A stretch of 64,000 nt of DNA from Pleurostoma richardsiae (taxonomy: Eukaryota > Ascomycota > Sordariomycetes > Calosphaeriales > Pleurostomataceae), in contig JANBVO010000001.1 of assembly GCA_030052745.1 (NCBI GenBank), positions 1,364,001 through 1,428,000 of the forward strand, read 5' to 3'. Every line of letters begins with the position of its first letter. The stretch's first letter is position 1. The notes below the pieces were generated by a model. It was not told the DNA's origin. It worked only from the letters and a program-made list of their open reading frames with translations, and made no database searches. The translations under genes were made by a program, and so were the position numbers. Shown one piece after another: positions 10,269 to 22,072 of this stretch.

Positions 10269-11238
10269 CTAGTCCAGATCGGCCGTAACGTTGGTGAACT
10301 CTCCCTTGTCCAGCTTCGTCTTCCAGAAGATCGGGTTCGTGTCTGAGAAGCCGTGCTTGACCCAGCCCTCCTCCTTGACGTGGTACAGGTTGATGAAGCC
10401 ACCGGAGTAAGCGTCTCTGTGCGTCGCAGCGAGAATGCTCCGGCTGCCCAGCTCGAGGGCATCCTCGACCGAGAGGTCGTAGCGGTACTCGGCGTCGAGC
10501 ACGCCGTAGGCGAAGGTCTGACCGGACCCGACGCAGAACAGGTTTCCGGCAAGCCGTGTGCCATCTGAGTCGATGTAGTACAGCGCGGGCCCCTCCTCCT
10601 TGGTGACGCCGGCACACATGGTGCCCATGCTGAGGCCCATGCCCTTGTACTGGTAGACGAGGTTGGCGAGGATCTTGGACGCCGCGGCGACGCTGATGCG
10701 GCGCTTGTGCCGCAGCTCGTGCAGCCGGCACTGCATGCCTAGCCAGGCCAGCCAGTACTGGCAGTCGGCGGCACCACCGGCCATCGTGCCCAACATCTTG
10801 TCGTTGATCTCGATGACCTTCTTGACAGTCTGCGAGGCAATCCAGTTACCGGCCGTAGCGCGCGAGTCGGTAGCCACGATGATGCCGCCCTGGAAGCGGA
10901 AGGCGAGCGTCGTCGTGCCGTGGGCGATCTTGATGGGGCAGTCGGGGTTGGACCGGTCGTCTGTTGCGGCACGCAGCCAAGAGGAGGGCTGTAACGAAGT
11001 GCTTGGTCAGTCACCAGAAGCTCAGCAGGAGCGAGGGAGCTGGCAAAGCAGACAGTGCCCTCGAGAAGGCAACCATATTGGAGGCTAGGACCAAACTTAC
11101 ATGTGCTACAGGAGGGACGGCAAACCTCAGGGAAAGGCTGGGGACGGAGTCGTCGCAGAAGTCCTGCTGGTCCTGCTCTGAGAAGGGTTCATTTTGCTGG
11201 TAGGTCGGGCGGCTGTATCGCGCCACGAGCGTATCCAT
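10269..11238 (-). CDS. PRE2: 20S proteasome subunit beta5 (chymotrypsin-like)
   Basis: Two exons (11101-11238 and 10269-10988 on the minus strand) give 285 aa, matching yeast Pre2 (287 aa). The 112 bp intron has a GTAAGT donor and a TACAG acceptor. The N-terminal 70 residues are a propeptide. Processing after Gly in [13 protein letters not shown] exposes the catalytic Thr (residue 71, mature Thr1). Asp17 and Lys33 of the active site are present ([16 protein letters not shown]), as are the beta-subunit motifs [13 protein letters not shown] and [14 protein letters not shown]. It cleaves after hydrophobic residues inside the 20S core. It is transcribed divergently from MNN9. Confidence 0.96.
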
Positions 11239-12460
11239 CTTGATGTGAAAGAGCGAGAGTCCGTGTGGGAGAAGAGACTACTGGAAAAAGGGATCCTTGT
11301 GTTGATACAAATGGCGAAGGGGAAGGCGAAAGCGGCTGATGAACGAAGGAGTGGAGGCAGTCGATGATGATGTTGCAAGGCCGAAGCTCAAGGCAGCTCT
11401 GGCACGCGTTTCCAGCAAGAAACCTGCCCGGCCGGTGGTACCTAAGCTTGGGTACCTGCTGCAGCTGAGGTAAGGTACCGGCAAGTGACGCTAGCCGAAT
11501 ACAGAGCCGCCAGCGTTCTGTCGGGGCTTAGCCGGACGAGGCTCTCTTAGGTAATCAACACGCATCCAGCGTTTTGTACAAGTTACAACCTCTGAGGTAC
11601 AGTATAACAGAGGCGCTGAGAAGAACCTCGAACCCTTCGCCTGAGACTGGTAATTACTCAGGTGTATACCCGTAGGTAGGAATTTGACCAAATGCATATC
11701 TGGGAGAGAGATTTTACGTCTTTCCTTGCTACTACTAGCCAGAGCTTATGAAGGGACTGCCTTCATGACCATGACAGTATGTGATGAGAGAAGGGGCAAA
11801 AGTCTACAAATGTGGGAACGCTACGAGGTGATGTGCAGGCAAGAGGTTGTCCTCTCGACTGCGAGCAGCCGGGTACGGCTCCCAAGACGGGCCGGCTTCT
11901 TGCCTGATATTGCGTGATGGTAAGGCTTTTATCACGGGTGTGCTTTATACTGTACGGAAGTGCAGTACTGTGTACGAACTGCATGTAGTGTACGTGCTGG
12001 CAGACCCAACACGAAGGGTCTCGTATTCAGGGTGCGAGTCCCCGGCAGCGCAGCCGTGAGGCCCTGCTGCTGCTGCTTATGAGTCTAGTGTCACCTTTGG
12101 CACTGGAATGATTTGCCGCTAAGCCGTTTCGGCCGTGAAGGGCCATTCAGACACTTTCAATTTCCCGCGCCTCTTAACTCAGCTCCCTGGCGTGGCTTTT
12201 TTGTCTTCTCGTCGACGTCTATCCGCCAAAACGGCCACCACACAGACTAGCGAGGCGATTCATCGCCGAAAGAAGGGCACAGCACTTGCGCCTGGCCGCT
12301 TGTCTTCCCGACCGCCAACAGCGCCTCCACCACCCCCTCCCTTGCGGTCTAGATTTGATGTCCACGAGCTGACCCGGGAGCCGTTCCTTTCTCTTTCTCA
12401 CCTTCCTTTCTATGTCCGAGACCCAGATACACGGCTTGTGAGACAAACCGACGAGACCCA
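11239..12460. other. Bidirectional intergenic region between PRE2 and MNN9
   Basis: About 1.2 kb with no supported gene, serving as promoter space for both divergent genes. A small cluster of GGTACC palindromes lies at about 11,436-11,480. The 180 bases before MNN9 are C/T-rich. No motif could be assigned to a known regulator with confidence. Confidence 0.5.
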
Positions 12461-13643
12461 ATGGCGCGTCCACTGGGGCCAGTTCGTCTGAAGAAGACGA
12501 ACCCCTTCACACTCCTCCTCGGCACGATCCTGTGCATCTTCATCATCTACTTCCTCGTCTCCCCCTCCGGGACCGAAGCCATCTCTGCTGCCAGAAGGTC
12601 AGCCGCCGCCGCCCATCCCCTGTCGCCGCCGACCTCTCCCTTCCGCAAACAGCCCGCGAACTCGAAGGAAGAACTTGCCCCGCCTCCTGTGGTCCACTAC
12701 TATCTCAACAATGTCACCATCACGAGTAATCCCATCGAGAACCGCGAGGCCGTCCTCATCCTTACGCCGATGGCGCGCTTCTATCAGGAGTATTGGGATA
12801 ACCTCCTGAAGCTCGACTACCCCCACGAGCTCATCACGCTCGCTTTCATTCTGCCGAAGAATAAGGAAGGAAATGCGGCTACGACAGCGTTGCAAGCCCA
12901 GGTCTCTAAGACCCAGAAGTTCGGGAGTGAGAAGGACCGGTTCAAGAGCATCATCATCTTGAGGCAGGACTTCGAGCCGCCTCTGGCATCCCAGGACGAG
13001 AGTGAGCGACACAAGATGCAAAACCAGAAAATACGGCGCGCTGCCATGGCGAAAGCACGGAATTCTCTGCTCTTCACGACACTCGGACCGTCGACATCAT
13101 GGGTGCTGTGGCTCGACGCCGATATCATCGAGTCACCGCCCACGCTCATCCAAGACCTTGCCAAGCACGACAAGCCGATCGTCGTGCCCAATTGCTACCA
13201 ACGGTACTACGACGATTCAGCAAAGAAGATGGCGGAGCGACCATACGACTTCAATAACTGGCAGGACAGCCCTACCGCCCAGGACCTCGCCTCTAGGATG
13301 GGCCCAGATGACATCCTGTTGGAGGGATACGCAGAGATGGCGACGTTCCGGGCATTGATGGCGTACATGACCGACGGCGATGACATTCACACAGAAGTCC
13401 CTCTGGATGGCGTTGGTGGCACTGCTATGCTGGTCAAGGCTGACGTCCACCGAGACGGCGCCATGTTTCCTGCTTTCCCCTTCTATCACCTCATCGAGAC
13501 GGAAGGCTTCGCAAAGATGGCGAAGAGACTCGGCTGGCATGCGACCGGCCTGCCGAACTACAAGGTGTGTTACGCTCAGACTCCCGTGTGCGACAATACC
13601 GGTTATTGACAATATATCGCAGGTCTACCATTACAATGAATGA
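12461..13643 (+). CDS. MNN9: Mannan polymerase subunit Mnn9 (alpha-1,6-mannosyltransferase)
   Basis: Family of Mnn9/Anp1/Van1, Golgi enzymes that extend the alpha-1,6 mannan backbone of N-glycans. Exon 1 is 12461-13564; a 58 bp intron (GTGTGT donor, TTGAC branch, CGCAG acceptor) is followed by a tiny last exon 13623-13643 encoding VYHYNE. Without splicing the frame ends in an unrelated tail; with it the C-terminus reads GLPNYKVYHYNE, like the family's usual end. Total 374 aa. There is a short basic cytosolic tail and a type II signal anchor at about residues 16-33 (FTLLLGTILCIFIIYFLV). The glycosyltransferase region has ILTPM near the start, the DXD metal-binding motif D219-A-D221 in WVLWLDADIIESPP, and the highly conserved GAMFPAFPFYHLIETEGFAKMAKRLG. 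Confidence 0.95.
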
Positions 13644-14419
13644 GTGACGGCAGCCCGCTTTGTTGCAGATTTTATTTTGGACGTTTCACCGATGATAAAC
13701 CCTTCCCATTACGCACATCGACGATATTAGGATATCCCGACAGATCACCCAGTGTCTGGTGAGCGGCAGCTATTCGCAGCCGAAAAACGCCCGCTGGATG
13801 GCTTGTCTTTACAAATGCCTGTTAGGACCAGGGGACATCTATAGAGCGGGGAGCACACTTTGCATTCCTCACCGGGCTTGAGGCAGGCGTTATTGTTAGG
13901 TAGAGATGAAAACCCGCGTGGCGGCTACGGACTGGGAGCCGGGTCACACAGCATGCCAGAAGCTAGAGGGCAGGGTCGGACGCGGTCAGGCCTGGCTTGA
14001 TGGCCTGTACGATACCGAGAGATATAGCGAGGGGCACCATCTGGTTTACGATGTACAGCATAGAAAAATGGGGGTTTCCCATGGCCTTGCAGTCGCGATC
14101 CTCACTAGGTTGTAGAATATGAACCCCTGAAGGCTCCGTTTCATTCTGCCCATGCGAGTCGGCCTCCACGACTCGAGTATTATCTTATCCCATATGCCGC
14201 CTCGATGTCATAATAGCAGTGTGCTGTAGTCTCGAAACTCCGCGCATGTCCCAAGGAGAGATATCACTTAACCATATCCTGCCCATCAGCCCAGCCGCCG
14301 CAGCATTTTCTTCATACTCGGACCTCCCCTGTACATATCAACAGATAAGCCCTTCCGGATTGACCTGCTTCCTCCTCTTCCACCTCTTCCTCGTGTGTTC
14401 TCTCTCGTTCTCCAGCCAC
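13644..14419. other. Convergent intergenic region between MNN9 and PEX4
   Basis: About 780 bases between two genes transcribed toward each other. It should contain both 3' UTRs. No further gene was recognised. Confidence 0.5.
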
Positions 14420-15043
14420 CTAGGGCCCGTCGTACCTCCCCTCCCCGCCCTCCTCGCACCACAGCTCCACCAGCCGCCTGGCCGCCAGCCCGTCGCCCGC
14501 GCGCAGCAGCGCCGCTACGTCGACGTTGAGCGGCGAGTCGGGCTCCGGGCAGGCCAGCAGCAGGCGCACGGCGCGCACGCACTCGAGCACGCTGTACGCG
14601 GGCGTCCAGGCCTCCTTGAGCAGGTCCAGGCACACCTCGCCCGTCTGCAGCGACACGTTGGCGTGCACGACCGGCGTCGCGAAGCGCACCTGCGGCGGGC
14701 GCAGGGGGTACGTCGGGGGGATGGCTATGGAGAGGAGCCAGCGGCCGTCTGCAGGGCGCACCCAGGTGAGTTAGCAAGAGCTGGGAGCTCAGAGAGGGAG
14801 TGGGATATGCTTGGGGGGAATCCGTCTAGACGTACTGTCGTACCCGCCGCCGACGCCGCGGCCGTTGATGACCGCCTCCCAGGTGAGCAGGTCCGCTTCG
14901 CTGACGGGGCCGAGCCGCTCGATGCCCTTCTCCGCCTCGGCCTCGGCCCGCCAGGCGTCGAGCTCCTTTATGAGGCGCCGGGTCGCGCTGCGGGCGGACG
15001 AGGCGGAGGCGGCTGAGGATGGGGACTGCGGTCGGCCAGACAT
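14420..15043 (-). CDS. PEX4: Peroxisomal ubiquitin-conjugating enzyme E2 (peroxin-4)
   Basis: Two exons (14836-15043 and 14420-14748 on the minus strand) give 178 aa. The 87 bp intron has a GTACGT donor, a CTAAC branch and a GCAG acceptor. The UBC fold runs from TRRLIKELDAW to the end. The catalytic Cys is C109 in GEVCLDLL, followed by the WTPAYSVLECVRAVRLLL helix and the Pex4-typical PDSPLNVDVAALLR. Pex4 ubiquitinates a conserved Cys of the import receptor Pex5 on the peroxisome surface so that it can be recycled. The usual E2 HPN tripeptide is replaced by HAN (98-100); yeast Pex4 also departs at the middle position. The assignment to Pex4 over other E2s rests on the SPVSEADL-like N-terminus and the SPLNVD segment. 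Confidence 0.88.
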
Positions 15044-16291
15044 ATAGAACGGAAAGCCGGGACGGCCAGGTATGTTCGGTAGGGAAATGTTTCTTCTTCG
15101 TCGTGTGCGGTGCGCACTCGTGTCTAGCTGTCGTTGGAGCGCAGGGGGAGGCTGTAGCTGTCGATAGCTCCTGCTGGTGTGTTGTGCAGCTTTGCGGAAA
15201 GAAGGCGAGAATGGCGGGCTGACGGATACGAAGATCTAGTCCGTCCGTCCGTCCGTCCGTCTAGAGCGCCTAAGGACACGATTTGGGTGAGGTGAGGTGG
15301 GAAAAGTGTCTTGCTCTGCCTGAGGTGCGACTTGAGCTGCTGTCGGAAGCTTCCACGAGCTGATTCAAAAGCCACAGGGATCGGCGCAGCCGAGGCAGGA
15401 CGGCAGAAGCCCACTGTACGGAGTAACTTCAGCTGTGTTAGCAGGCAGCCTCCACTGCTTCCAGCCGCTGTCAGATTCCGCCCGAGGCGTCTTAGCCTGA
15501 GCACCTGAGGATCTCGTCCCTCCTACGCTGCATCATCGACACATCTTGCTGCGGAGCTGACTGCAAGCACGTCGAGTAATAGAACAGAAATGAGTTTTCC
15601 ATGCTCGCAATATTGTTCATTACTATTGTCTACGTAAGGTTTTTTGTCTGTCTTGTACATTCGAGTCGTCTAGGGGCCACGGAGCCAACGAAATACCCTG
15701 CCAACACATGTGGCCACAGTCATATTCGTTCTGTTCTGCGCACAGAAAAAGCCGCTCCGTTAAGTCCCCTCCTCCCATCTGCAATATGTCCGTAGAATCG
15801 AAAAAGGCCATCGTCGACCACAGCGAGTGTGGGCCGACAACACGTCAGGCTTCCTCCCCCAATAAAAGAGAGCAGATGAGGTGAGGACTTTCATGCGAGC
15901 CTATTCCATGCTGGATCATCAAAAACGCCAAAGCCATGTGTGGGGAAAACGTGAGTGTCTCGCCAGAGGCCTCTATCCCTGTCGCCGGGGAGATCCTATG
16001 TTGGTCGAGACCATGGTCCAGGTTTTGCACTCCCATAGTGAGGAGGCACCGGCCGGATCCAAAGCCGTCATTGTGCATATCTCTCTCGAGAGTTGCCATC
16101 ATCATCAGTCGCCGTTTTGCCAACAGCCTCGCAATCGAAGCGATGAATTATGACTTAAAGCAGACTTGGTAAGGTTGTGGAGAGGAGATCAAATCGTACC
16201 AAGTATGGACTTGGCACGATATAGATGGTCGTCACGTCGCCAGTAGACCAGTCGGGACCGTCGATGACCGAAGAGGATCACCCCGCGAACA
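15044..16291. other. Intergenic region upstream of PEX4
   Basis: About 1.25 kb between the 5' end of PEX4 and the 3' end of the 969-residue gene. It contains a short tetranucleotide repeat (listed separately). No gene is recognised; short frames here lack homology and splice signals. Confidence 0.5.
15239..15260. repeat. (GTCC)n microsatellite
   Basis: Five tandem CCGT/GTCC tetranucleotide units lie between two CTAG words (tctagt ... tctaga), about 200 bp upstream of the PEX4 start codon. Such tracts vary in length between strains. Confidence 0.85.
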
Positions 16292-19201
16292 CTAGGTCGA
16301 GCTGCTGTCCTCTTTCGGTTTCCAAAACTGCATCATGCGGCCAAGGCGTTTCGTTTTGCTGACCTTAGGCCTTTTCTCATCCGCATCGCTGTTGTAGGTC
16401 ACCTCCATGGAGAGTTTGCTCCGTTCACCATGAGAGCTGCTTATAAGCCGACTCAAGCTGGCCAAGCTTGAACGACGCACACCGAAGGCAGAAGACGTGA
16501 AAGAGGCTGGGCGTTCACCACGCGCTGGCGGCTCAGATAACTGAGCAATCTGCTGGGCATACATGCTGTCTCTCGTCATTGTAGAGTTACTGCTTGTCAA
16601 CGACGGTATGTCGACTGAGACGCGGACCTCGGGACCAGGCTCGCCTAGAAGCAGCGACTGGAAATTATCTTCTGTGACCGACGAGGGCGCCGTGGAAATC
16701 CGATTCGCATCGTACGATATCGGTGATCTTGGCGATGGATACGACGAAGACAGGGTCGCTGAATAGGGGCTGATTTGAGCTAGTGACGTGGCCGGTAGGT
16801 AAAGAGGCCCAACATCGACTGGCGACAAGTTTTTGCCCGCCGCAGTAAACCTGGGCGAAGGAGCAGCGGAATCCGACGAGCTAGCTGTTGGACAGCGAGG
16901 AGGGTCGACTCGCTGCGCTGCAAAGGCTGTTGGTTCCTCGACAATGATGTCTGCATGCAGGGAGCCCAGAGACGGCTCAGATCTCATACTGGCAGCGTGG
17001 CGACCCTTCTGAAAGTCGTCTGGTTCACTTTCTTTGTACCTTGGCCCAGAAGACGCAATGCTGGCATTATCACCCGAGGCCTTGGAGAGGTCGGACGGTC
17101 CTGTCGCCTGAGATATACCCGAGATCTGCGAAGCGACGTCGAGAGAAGGCTCGGCTAGCGGAGTGGACTTCCCAGACGTCCTACTCTCATCGCCGTCCTC
17201 GTCTTCCTCTTCCTCTTCCTCGAAAACGTCAGCCATGGTTGAACTGCTGCCAAAGCGGTTGAGGCTACGCCTGCCGTGCTCGAAAGGAACCATCTCAGGC
17301 GAGCTCTGGGCACGTTGATGATGTACGTAACCGAGTCGGCTCAACCCAGCAGCGCTGTGAAGCGGGCGTTTTGTAAGACCGCCTGCGCGTTGCGCTGCTT
17401 CCCACTCCGGATTCCGAGGAAGAGGGGTATTGAAGGGCCCTAAGGCCGCATCGAGGTCGATCATAGGATAAGTCATATCATCGTCCTCTAGGGGCCTCGG
17501 GGGTTTCCAGGTGTCAGCATCTCCGTGTTGTGAGGAGGATGTCTCTGTGACTAGCACAGTTGGCATGGTTGGCTCTGACACCGAGTCGGCAGTGTCTTCC
17601 ATGGTATCTTCGTCATCATCCACAACATGGCGATCAGGCGGCGGAGTTGGCGCACGTCGACTGCCTTTCTTGCTCTTGCTGTGGCGAGGCTTGGGCTTTC
17701 GCGTAAGAATTGATCCTGCCCAGCTCTTTACCTTCCTCTGCTTTTTGCCGGTCTTTCTGCTGCCTGATTTGTGATGAGCCTGCTCCGTATCAGAAACCTG
17801 TGCGGAACAGTCCTTCTCCTGTTCAGCAGACGAAGATCGAGAACGTGGCTGATTCGATGCATTTTCGCAGGAGCCAGCACTGGATGGCCGAGGGCGCGTT
17901 GGAGAACTGGCGCCCGTGAAAGGCTCCAGGCCAAAGAAGGACCATCTTTTGGGGGTCTTGGTCGGGCTCGGGGTTGGCACTTCGGTCTGAGTTGGTTCTG
18001 GAGGCGGCAACGACATGAGAAGTGGCAGAGACCCTCGTCTGCGAGGCGGAGCGGTGCCAGTATCGTCGAGCTGAAAACTCTGGGTACGTTCCAGAATAGC
18101 GCCAGCGGTGCTAGGTCTCGAATCAGAGATATTCTGAGAAGAACTAGACTCCAGGGGAGCCAGGCCCTCGTCTTTCTCGGCGATCGTAGAGTTGGTCGAG
18201 ATGATAGACGATATGCTGCCAGAAACGGAATGGCCAGGACGTCCCGTAACAGTGACAGTGCTGGACGTATCACTTGACACTAGAGAAAGTGGCCGGGGAA
18301 TGAAGTCTAAAGTGTCAGAAAACGCCACCCGAGCTCGTGGAACAGCCTTCTGAGTCTGTGATGCCTCAACCGGTGACGCAGGACTGTCTACGGTGTCAGA
18401 ACGTGTTTCGCTCTTGACCTCTTCCTTCTTTGGCTCTTCCATTTTCTCAGGAGCGTCAGCGGTATCTGGAAATGCGTAATGCTCCTTCTCTTGGAAGTCG
18501 GCTGGGCTTGCCGGTGCACTATTGCCTCTTGTTGATGAATTCGGGCTCTTCGGCTGCAGGATGGCCGACAAGTCGTGATTCGAGATGGCGCCAGAGCGCT
18601 GATGCCGATGGCCTCTAGGTCGGCCAGAAGGATGAGTAGGCATCAGTTGGGGGGAGGCCATCCCGCTTTCGGACTTGGTTGGGCTGGTGCTCATGACCGT
18701 TATTGCCTCGCCTGCTCTAATATTTCCTCCAACAAATTCGCTCCCTCCTCGTCTATGGCCATGTCCACCTGGTTTTGTCGGAATAGCCATCGGAGAGGAT
18801 GGGGACTGTGGGGGGCTCAGCAGATTGTTAGGAGACGGCGAGAGACTCGCCCCTGGGTTGAACGAGAAGTCGGGTAACGCCGGCGAGCGAGCTGGCAGGC
18901 CATTAACGCCAATTTGAGCGCTGAATGAGCGCTCTTGGGTCTCGATCGCGGATCTTGGTCTCCTCCCACTGGCACGAAACGTCGAGGGAGCCGATGCGGA
19001 AAGGGGGCGCATGGGGAAGACGAAGGGCGGATTCGGGAGGGGAGGGCTTGAGCGTGGTGACGGCTGAGCGGCATCTCCAGACGTTTGACCGCTGCCTATC
19101 ACGTCCGTAAGAGGGGGAACTGGAAGGTGAGAGCCATGATTCTCCAGATGCGCCGGTGTGTCGACCGCTACCATTTCGGGGCCCATGGTGGTTGCCATCA
19201 T
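16292..19201 (-). CDS. Large disordered Ser/Pro-rich protein, 969 aa ('cell wall proline-rich' type)
   Basis: Single-exon frame of 969 codons starting MMATTMGPEM. The protein is Ser/Pro/Thr-rich throughout and almost certainly disordered, with repeated SPxx, RRGS and HRHQRSGA-like blocks that look like kinase and 14-3-3 type sites. A Lys/Arg-rich patch (KTGKKQRKVKSWAGSILTRKPKPRHSKSKKGSRR) lies near the middle and an acidic run (EEEEEEDEDGDE) later. The C-terminus KTKRLGRMMQFWKPKEDSSST is basic/aromatic. There is no signal peptide or membrane span, so the label 'cell wall proline-rich protein' given to such fungal proteins is probably misleading; a cytosolic or cortical regulatory protein seems likelier. 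I recognise it only as a conserved filamentous-fungal family without known function. The second Met codon directly follows the first, so either may initiate. Confidence 0.82.
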   Translation of the reverse strand: MMATTMGPEMVAVDTPAHLENHGSHLPVPPLTDVIGSGQTSGDAAQPSPRSSPPLPNPPFVFPMRPLSASAPSTFRASGRRPRSAIETQERSFSAQIGVNGLPARSPALPDFSFNPGASLSPSPNNLLSPPQSPSSPMAIPTKPGGHGHRRGGSEFVGGNIRAGEAITVMSTSPTKSESGMASPQLMPTHPSGRPRGHRHQRSGAISNHDLSAILQPKSPNSSTRGNSAPASPADFQEKEHYAFPDTADAPEKMEEPKKEEVKSETRSDTVDSPASPVEASQTQKAVPRARVAFSDTLDFIPRPLSLVSSDTSSTVTVTGRPGHSVSGSISSIISTNSTIAEKDEGLAPLESSSSQNISDSRPSTAGAILERTQSFQLDDTGTAPPRRRGSLPLLMSLPPPEPTQTEVPTPSPTKTPKRWSFFGLEPFTGASSPTRPRPSSAGSCENASNQPRSRSSSAEQEKDCSAQVSDTEQAHHKSGSRKTGKKQRKVKSWAGSILTRKPKPRHSKSKKGSRRAPTPPPDRHVVDDDEDTMEDTADSVSEPTMPTVLVTETSSSQHGDADTWKPPRPLEDDDMTYPMIDLDAALGPFNTPLPRNPEWEAAQRAGGLTKRPLHSAAGLSRLGYVHHQRAQSSPEMVPFEHGRRSLNRFGSSSTMADVFEEEEEEDEDGDESRTSGKSTPLAEPSLDVASQISGISQATGPSDLSKASGDNASIASSGPRYKESEPDDFQKGRHAASMRSEPSLGSLHADIIVEEPTAFAAQRVDPPRCPTASSSDSAAPSPRFTAAGKNLSPVDVGPLYLPATSLAQISPYSATLSSSYPSPRSPISYDANRISTAPSSVTEDNFQSLLLGEPGPEVRVSVDIPSLTSSNSTMTRDSMYAQQIAQLSEPPARGERPASFTSSAFGVRRSSLASLSRLISSSHGERSKLSMEVTYNSDADEKRPKVSKTKRLGRMMQFWKPKEDSSST

Positions 19202-21346
19202 ATCTTAGGCCGCGCTGCGGCGCAAGAGTTGACGAGCAACTTAATTAACCACCGGTGACATGTGAGGGAGGGCGACGTTGTGATATGACTCGTAAGATGT
19301 CGCGGCAGGAGAGATCGGTGGGTTGTCTAGGCCTCCGCGTTTTAAAGTTTCGGTGGTGCGGAGGTGGGACGAAGACGGACAAGATCCAGCGAGTTCCTTG
19401 GGACTTCACTGAGGTTAGCAACGAGGAGTCTGGTTACAGGACGTGACAAAAGATGAAATGGGGTCCGGAAGAGTCGTGGAATGAGTGATCTACAAAACCG
19501 CCCCTTACCTGCTGGAAGTAGTTTCTTCGCCTCTGGCTCTGTCTCTCCTTGATGCTGCCTGTAAAATCGACTGAAAGCAATTGCGACCGTGGAAACAAAC
19601 TAAGGCAATGCTTTCTGTGCAGACGACGGTGATGGATCGGGTTTGGGGGGGTTAAGGAGCGGACGGCCGAGACCAAATGGAAAGCTGGATGCTTCCCAAT
19701 GGAACCGAGCCAGTTGACGAAGTCGTCGAGAAGGTGGGAGGATGGTGTTGTAGCGAGATGGTGGGAGGAGGAGTAGGAGGAGGAGGATACGGGGAAAAAG
19801 GCCGGTGGTGAAAACACACCTGGGACTCTTCTGAGTTAGCCTGGCTTGAAGGGGTGAGGTTGGAGTGGGCCCAGCGGCATGCATGTATTTGGCACTCGCA
19901 CTCGCACTGTGTGATTTCGCCAGTTGGCTGGAGTCTCAGCCACTCAAATGCTGTGAAGCTCGTCACTTTCCGGCCACGGCACCCTAGTCACAGTTATAAT
20001 AATGCCAAGGCACTGTGAGGCCGGTACCCGGTTTTGCCTGCGCAAAACGACCTGCATTACACCACTGCCACAGGATCGCGGAGTAGCCGCCGATTAGGGA
20101 GAGTGAGCGACGAACAGATAAGCTGAGCTTTTGTTGACTGTCCATGTTCAGGATGTGTGCACTGCACACAGCAACGTGCATAAGGAACGGGGGAGGGTGC
20201 AAGAGCGCTGCTAGAGAGGCACGCCGTACAAGCAGCCAGTAACCCCCGTATACACACACGCAACACTGCGAGGGGCAAATCGAGCCTCTCCTCCGCGTCG
20301 TCCGCTTTCTCTTTGTCTACTCTCCTGCGTTCACGCGTACATCGATCACCAATTTTACCAGAATTTCCACTTCATTTTCCGCTGGTGCCTGTACTAACGG
20401 ACTGTGCTGCCCGGCCACGCCTCGAAGTATCGGGTCGGAATTATTTTGTTCTTCCTTTATTATTAGCTGGTGGTAAATCCGTCCGTATTCATTTCACTTG
20501 CTGTTCCATCCTTATGAGCGGCGTCAGATGCGGCAATACAAAAGAGCTTCCGCTTTCAGCCACTGTTTTGGCAAGTACCCCGCTATTAGTGCTGCGACCT
20601 TATTGCTGTGGAGGCCATTTTGCCCTGGAAATCTCCCAGCCGGGCAGGGGGCTAGCTGATACGGACTCCTGGGACCCCTGACTTGGACTGCGGAGGGCCC
20701 CCCTTGGCAATGTCCAAAAAGCACTCCCTACGGCGCCCATGTACCAATAGTAATCACAATACCTGCCTTAATGGGCGGAAGTGAAGGGAGTCAGCTGCGA
20801 GATGCTGAGGGTCTGGGACAGCCACATCCGAGAGACGTGCAGAGTGCAGACGTGGATCAAGGCAAATGGCACAGCGAGCGGCGGGTCAAACCCCTTCGTC
20901 AGCCTGAAAAGCCAAGAAAGATTGGGCCTGTGGTCATCAGGACACGCGGTGGCTCGCCTGGCGTCTGATGTTGCTGCTGTCGGCGCACGGATGCTCCAGA
21001 AGCAGGCCGACTCACCCTGAAGCCTGCAGTACCCGTTCCTTGGGAGAACGGAGACATCGACCACTCCGAGTCCTCGACGGCCACCCACTGCACAATGCAC
21101 AGACGGCCCTGCATGACGCCACGGAGCATTCAGCCGGATCCATGGGAAACAAGAAGGTAACTCTCGTAACACTTGCGATGTTTTAGAAGCAAGAGAGGGT
21201 CCAGAGGAGCCACACCTGTCGACTGACCAGCAAACAGCCTTCCCGCCGTTGCCGACTATCCAACGCGGATCTGGTAATATGGTATATACGCATTACGCAC
21301 GGTCTTGCACATGGCCAAGCATATGCTGCGGTACCATCAGTCCAGT
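19202..21346. other. Intergenic region up to the repeat island
   Basis: About 2.1 kb. The first part is the promoter/5' leader of the 969-residue gene; a minus-strand donor-like GTAAGG after CCAGCAG near 19,508 may belong to a spliced 5' UTR. The rest has normal GC composition and holds no recognised gene. The composition changes abruptly at the terminal repeat near 21,347. Confidence 0.5.
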
Positions 21347-21349
21347 CTA

Positions 21350-21652
21350 AGGGCCTGATCGGCTCGACCCAGTTACGTTACAGACCGAGTTACGGCGACC
21401 AAAAAATACCCAATTTTCCATTTTTCGATCAGCCTAAGCTCTATTTGGCACCAAATTTTGCCCTGTACAAGAGCAAACCTGGATCGTAACTGAGTTACGA
21501 AGTTATGCAGGATGACCATTGTACCCTCCCCTGTAAGCCTTTCGGTATACTTATATATAGCTTAGTTATTAAGGAATCGGGCTCGTAACTGGCTTTTCCT
21601 GTAACGCGTTTGAACGGCCGTTAGGAGCTTTTTTCGTTATAGACGCGAGGTT
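21350..21652 (+). repeat. Left terminal inverted repeat of the island
   Basis: Matches the reverse complement of 32710-33013, with mainly C/T and G/A differences. It still contains many CA and TG words, so it is only lightly RIP-mutated, at least to about 21,540. It contains several copies of the word GTTACG and a short palindrome GTAACTGAGTTAC at about 21,487, candidates for transposase binding sites. Confidence 0.85.
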
Positions 21653-21787
21653 GTATAGCTTTATAAGGCTACGTAGCGAGTTTTCTTAGGTCCGATTAAG
21701 TAGTTAAGATCGTTGAATATACTTTTAGTTTCGGAAGTATTCGTAGAGAGTAAAATAGTTATATTTATTACGTCGATCGAAGTATTT

Positions 21788-22072
21788 TACTACGAGAACC
21801 GTGGGGGGCTCCTATTAGCTGGCCGTAGCTAGTAGGGCCTTTGGGCCTTAGGCTTTAAAGGTTACGTGTAGATTAGATAGGACTTGAGAGTAGGGTGAGA
21901 ATTAGTTTACCGCCTGGTAAAACGCTAGGGCCTTACTCTCGGGGTTTTTGGCCTTTAGTCTATAGCCGAGCCTGGCTTTAGTTTTTTCTTAGATATATAA
22001 CAATTTTATTTATTAGTAAAAACTAACCTTTTTTAAGGATTAATTGCTAATATCTTTATTATGCCTTCAGTA
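21788..22072 (+). repeat. 5' LTR of the Gypsy element
   Basis: 285 bp, same length as the 3' copy, ending in ...CCTTCAGTA. Compared with the 3' LTR it mostly shows T where that copy has C, and keeps G where that copy has A. Confidence 0.93.

Noticed and set aside
11980-12060. tRNA-like GGTGCGAGTCC with a nearby stem AGACCC...GGGTCT
   Set aside because: The loop is eight bases and no acceptor stem or D arm can be placed; the T-loop does not fit GTTCRA. Not a tRNA.
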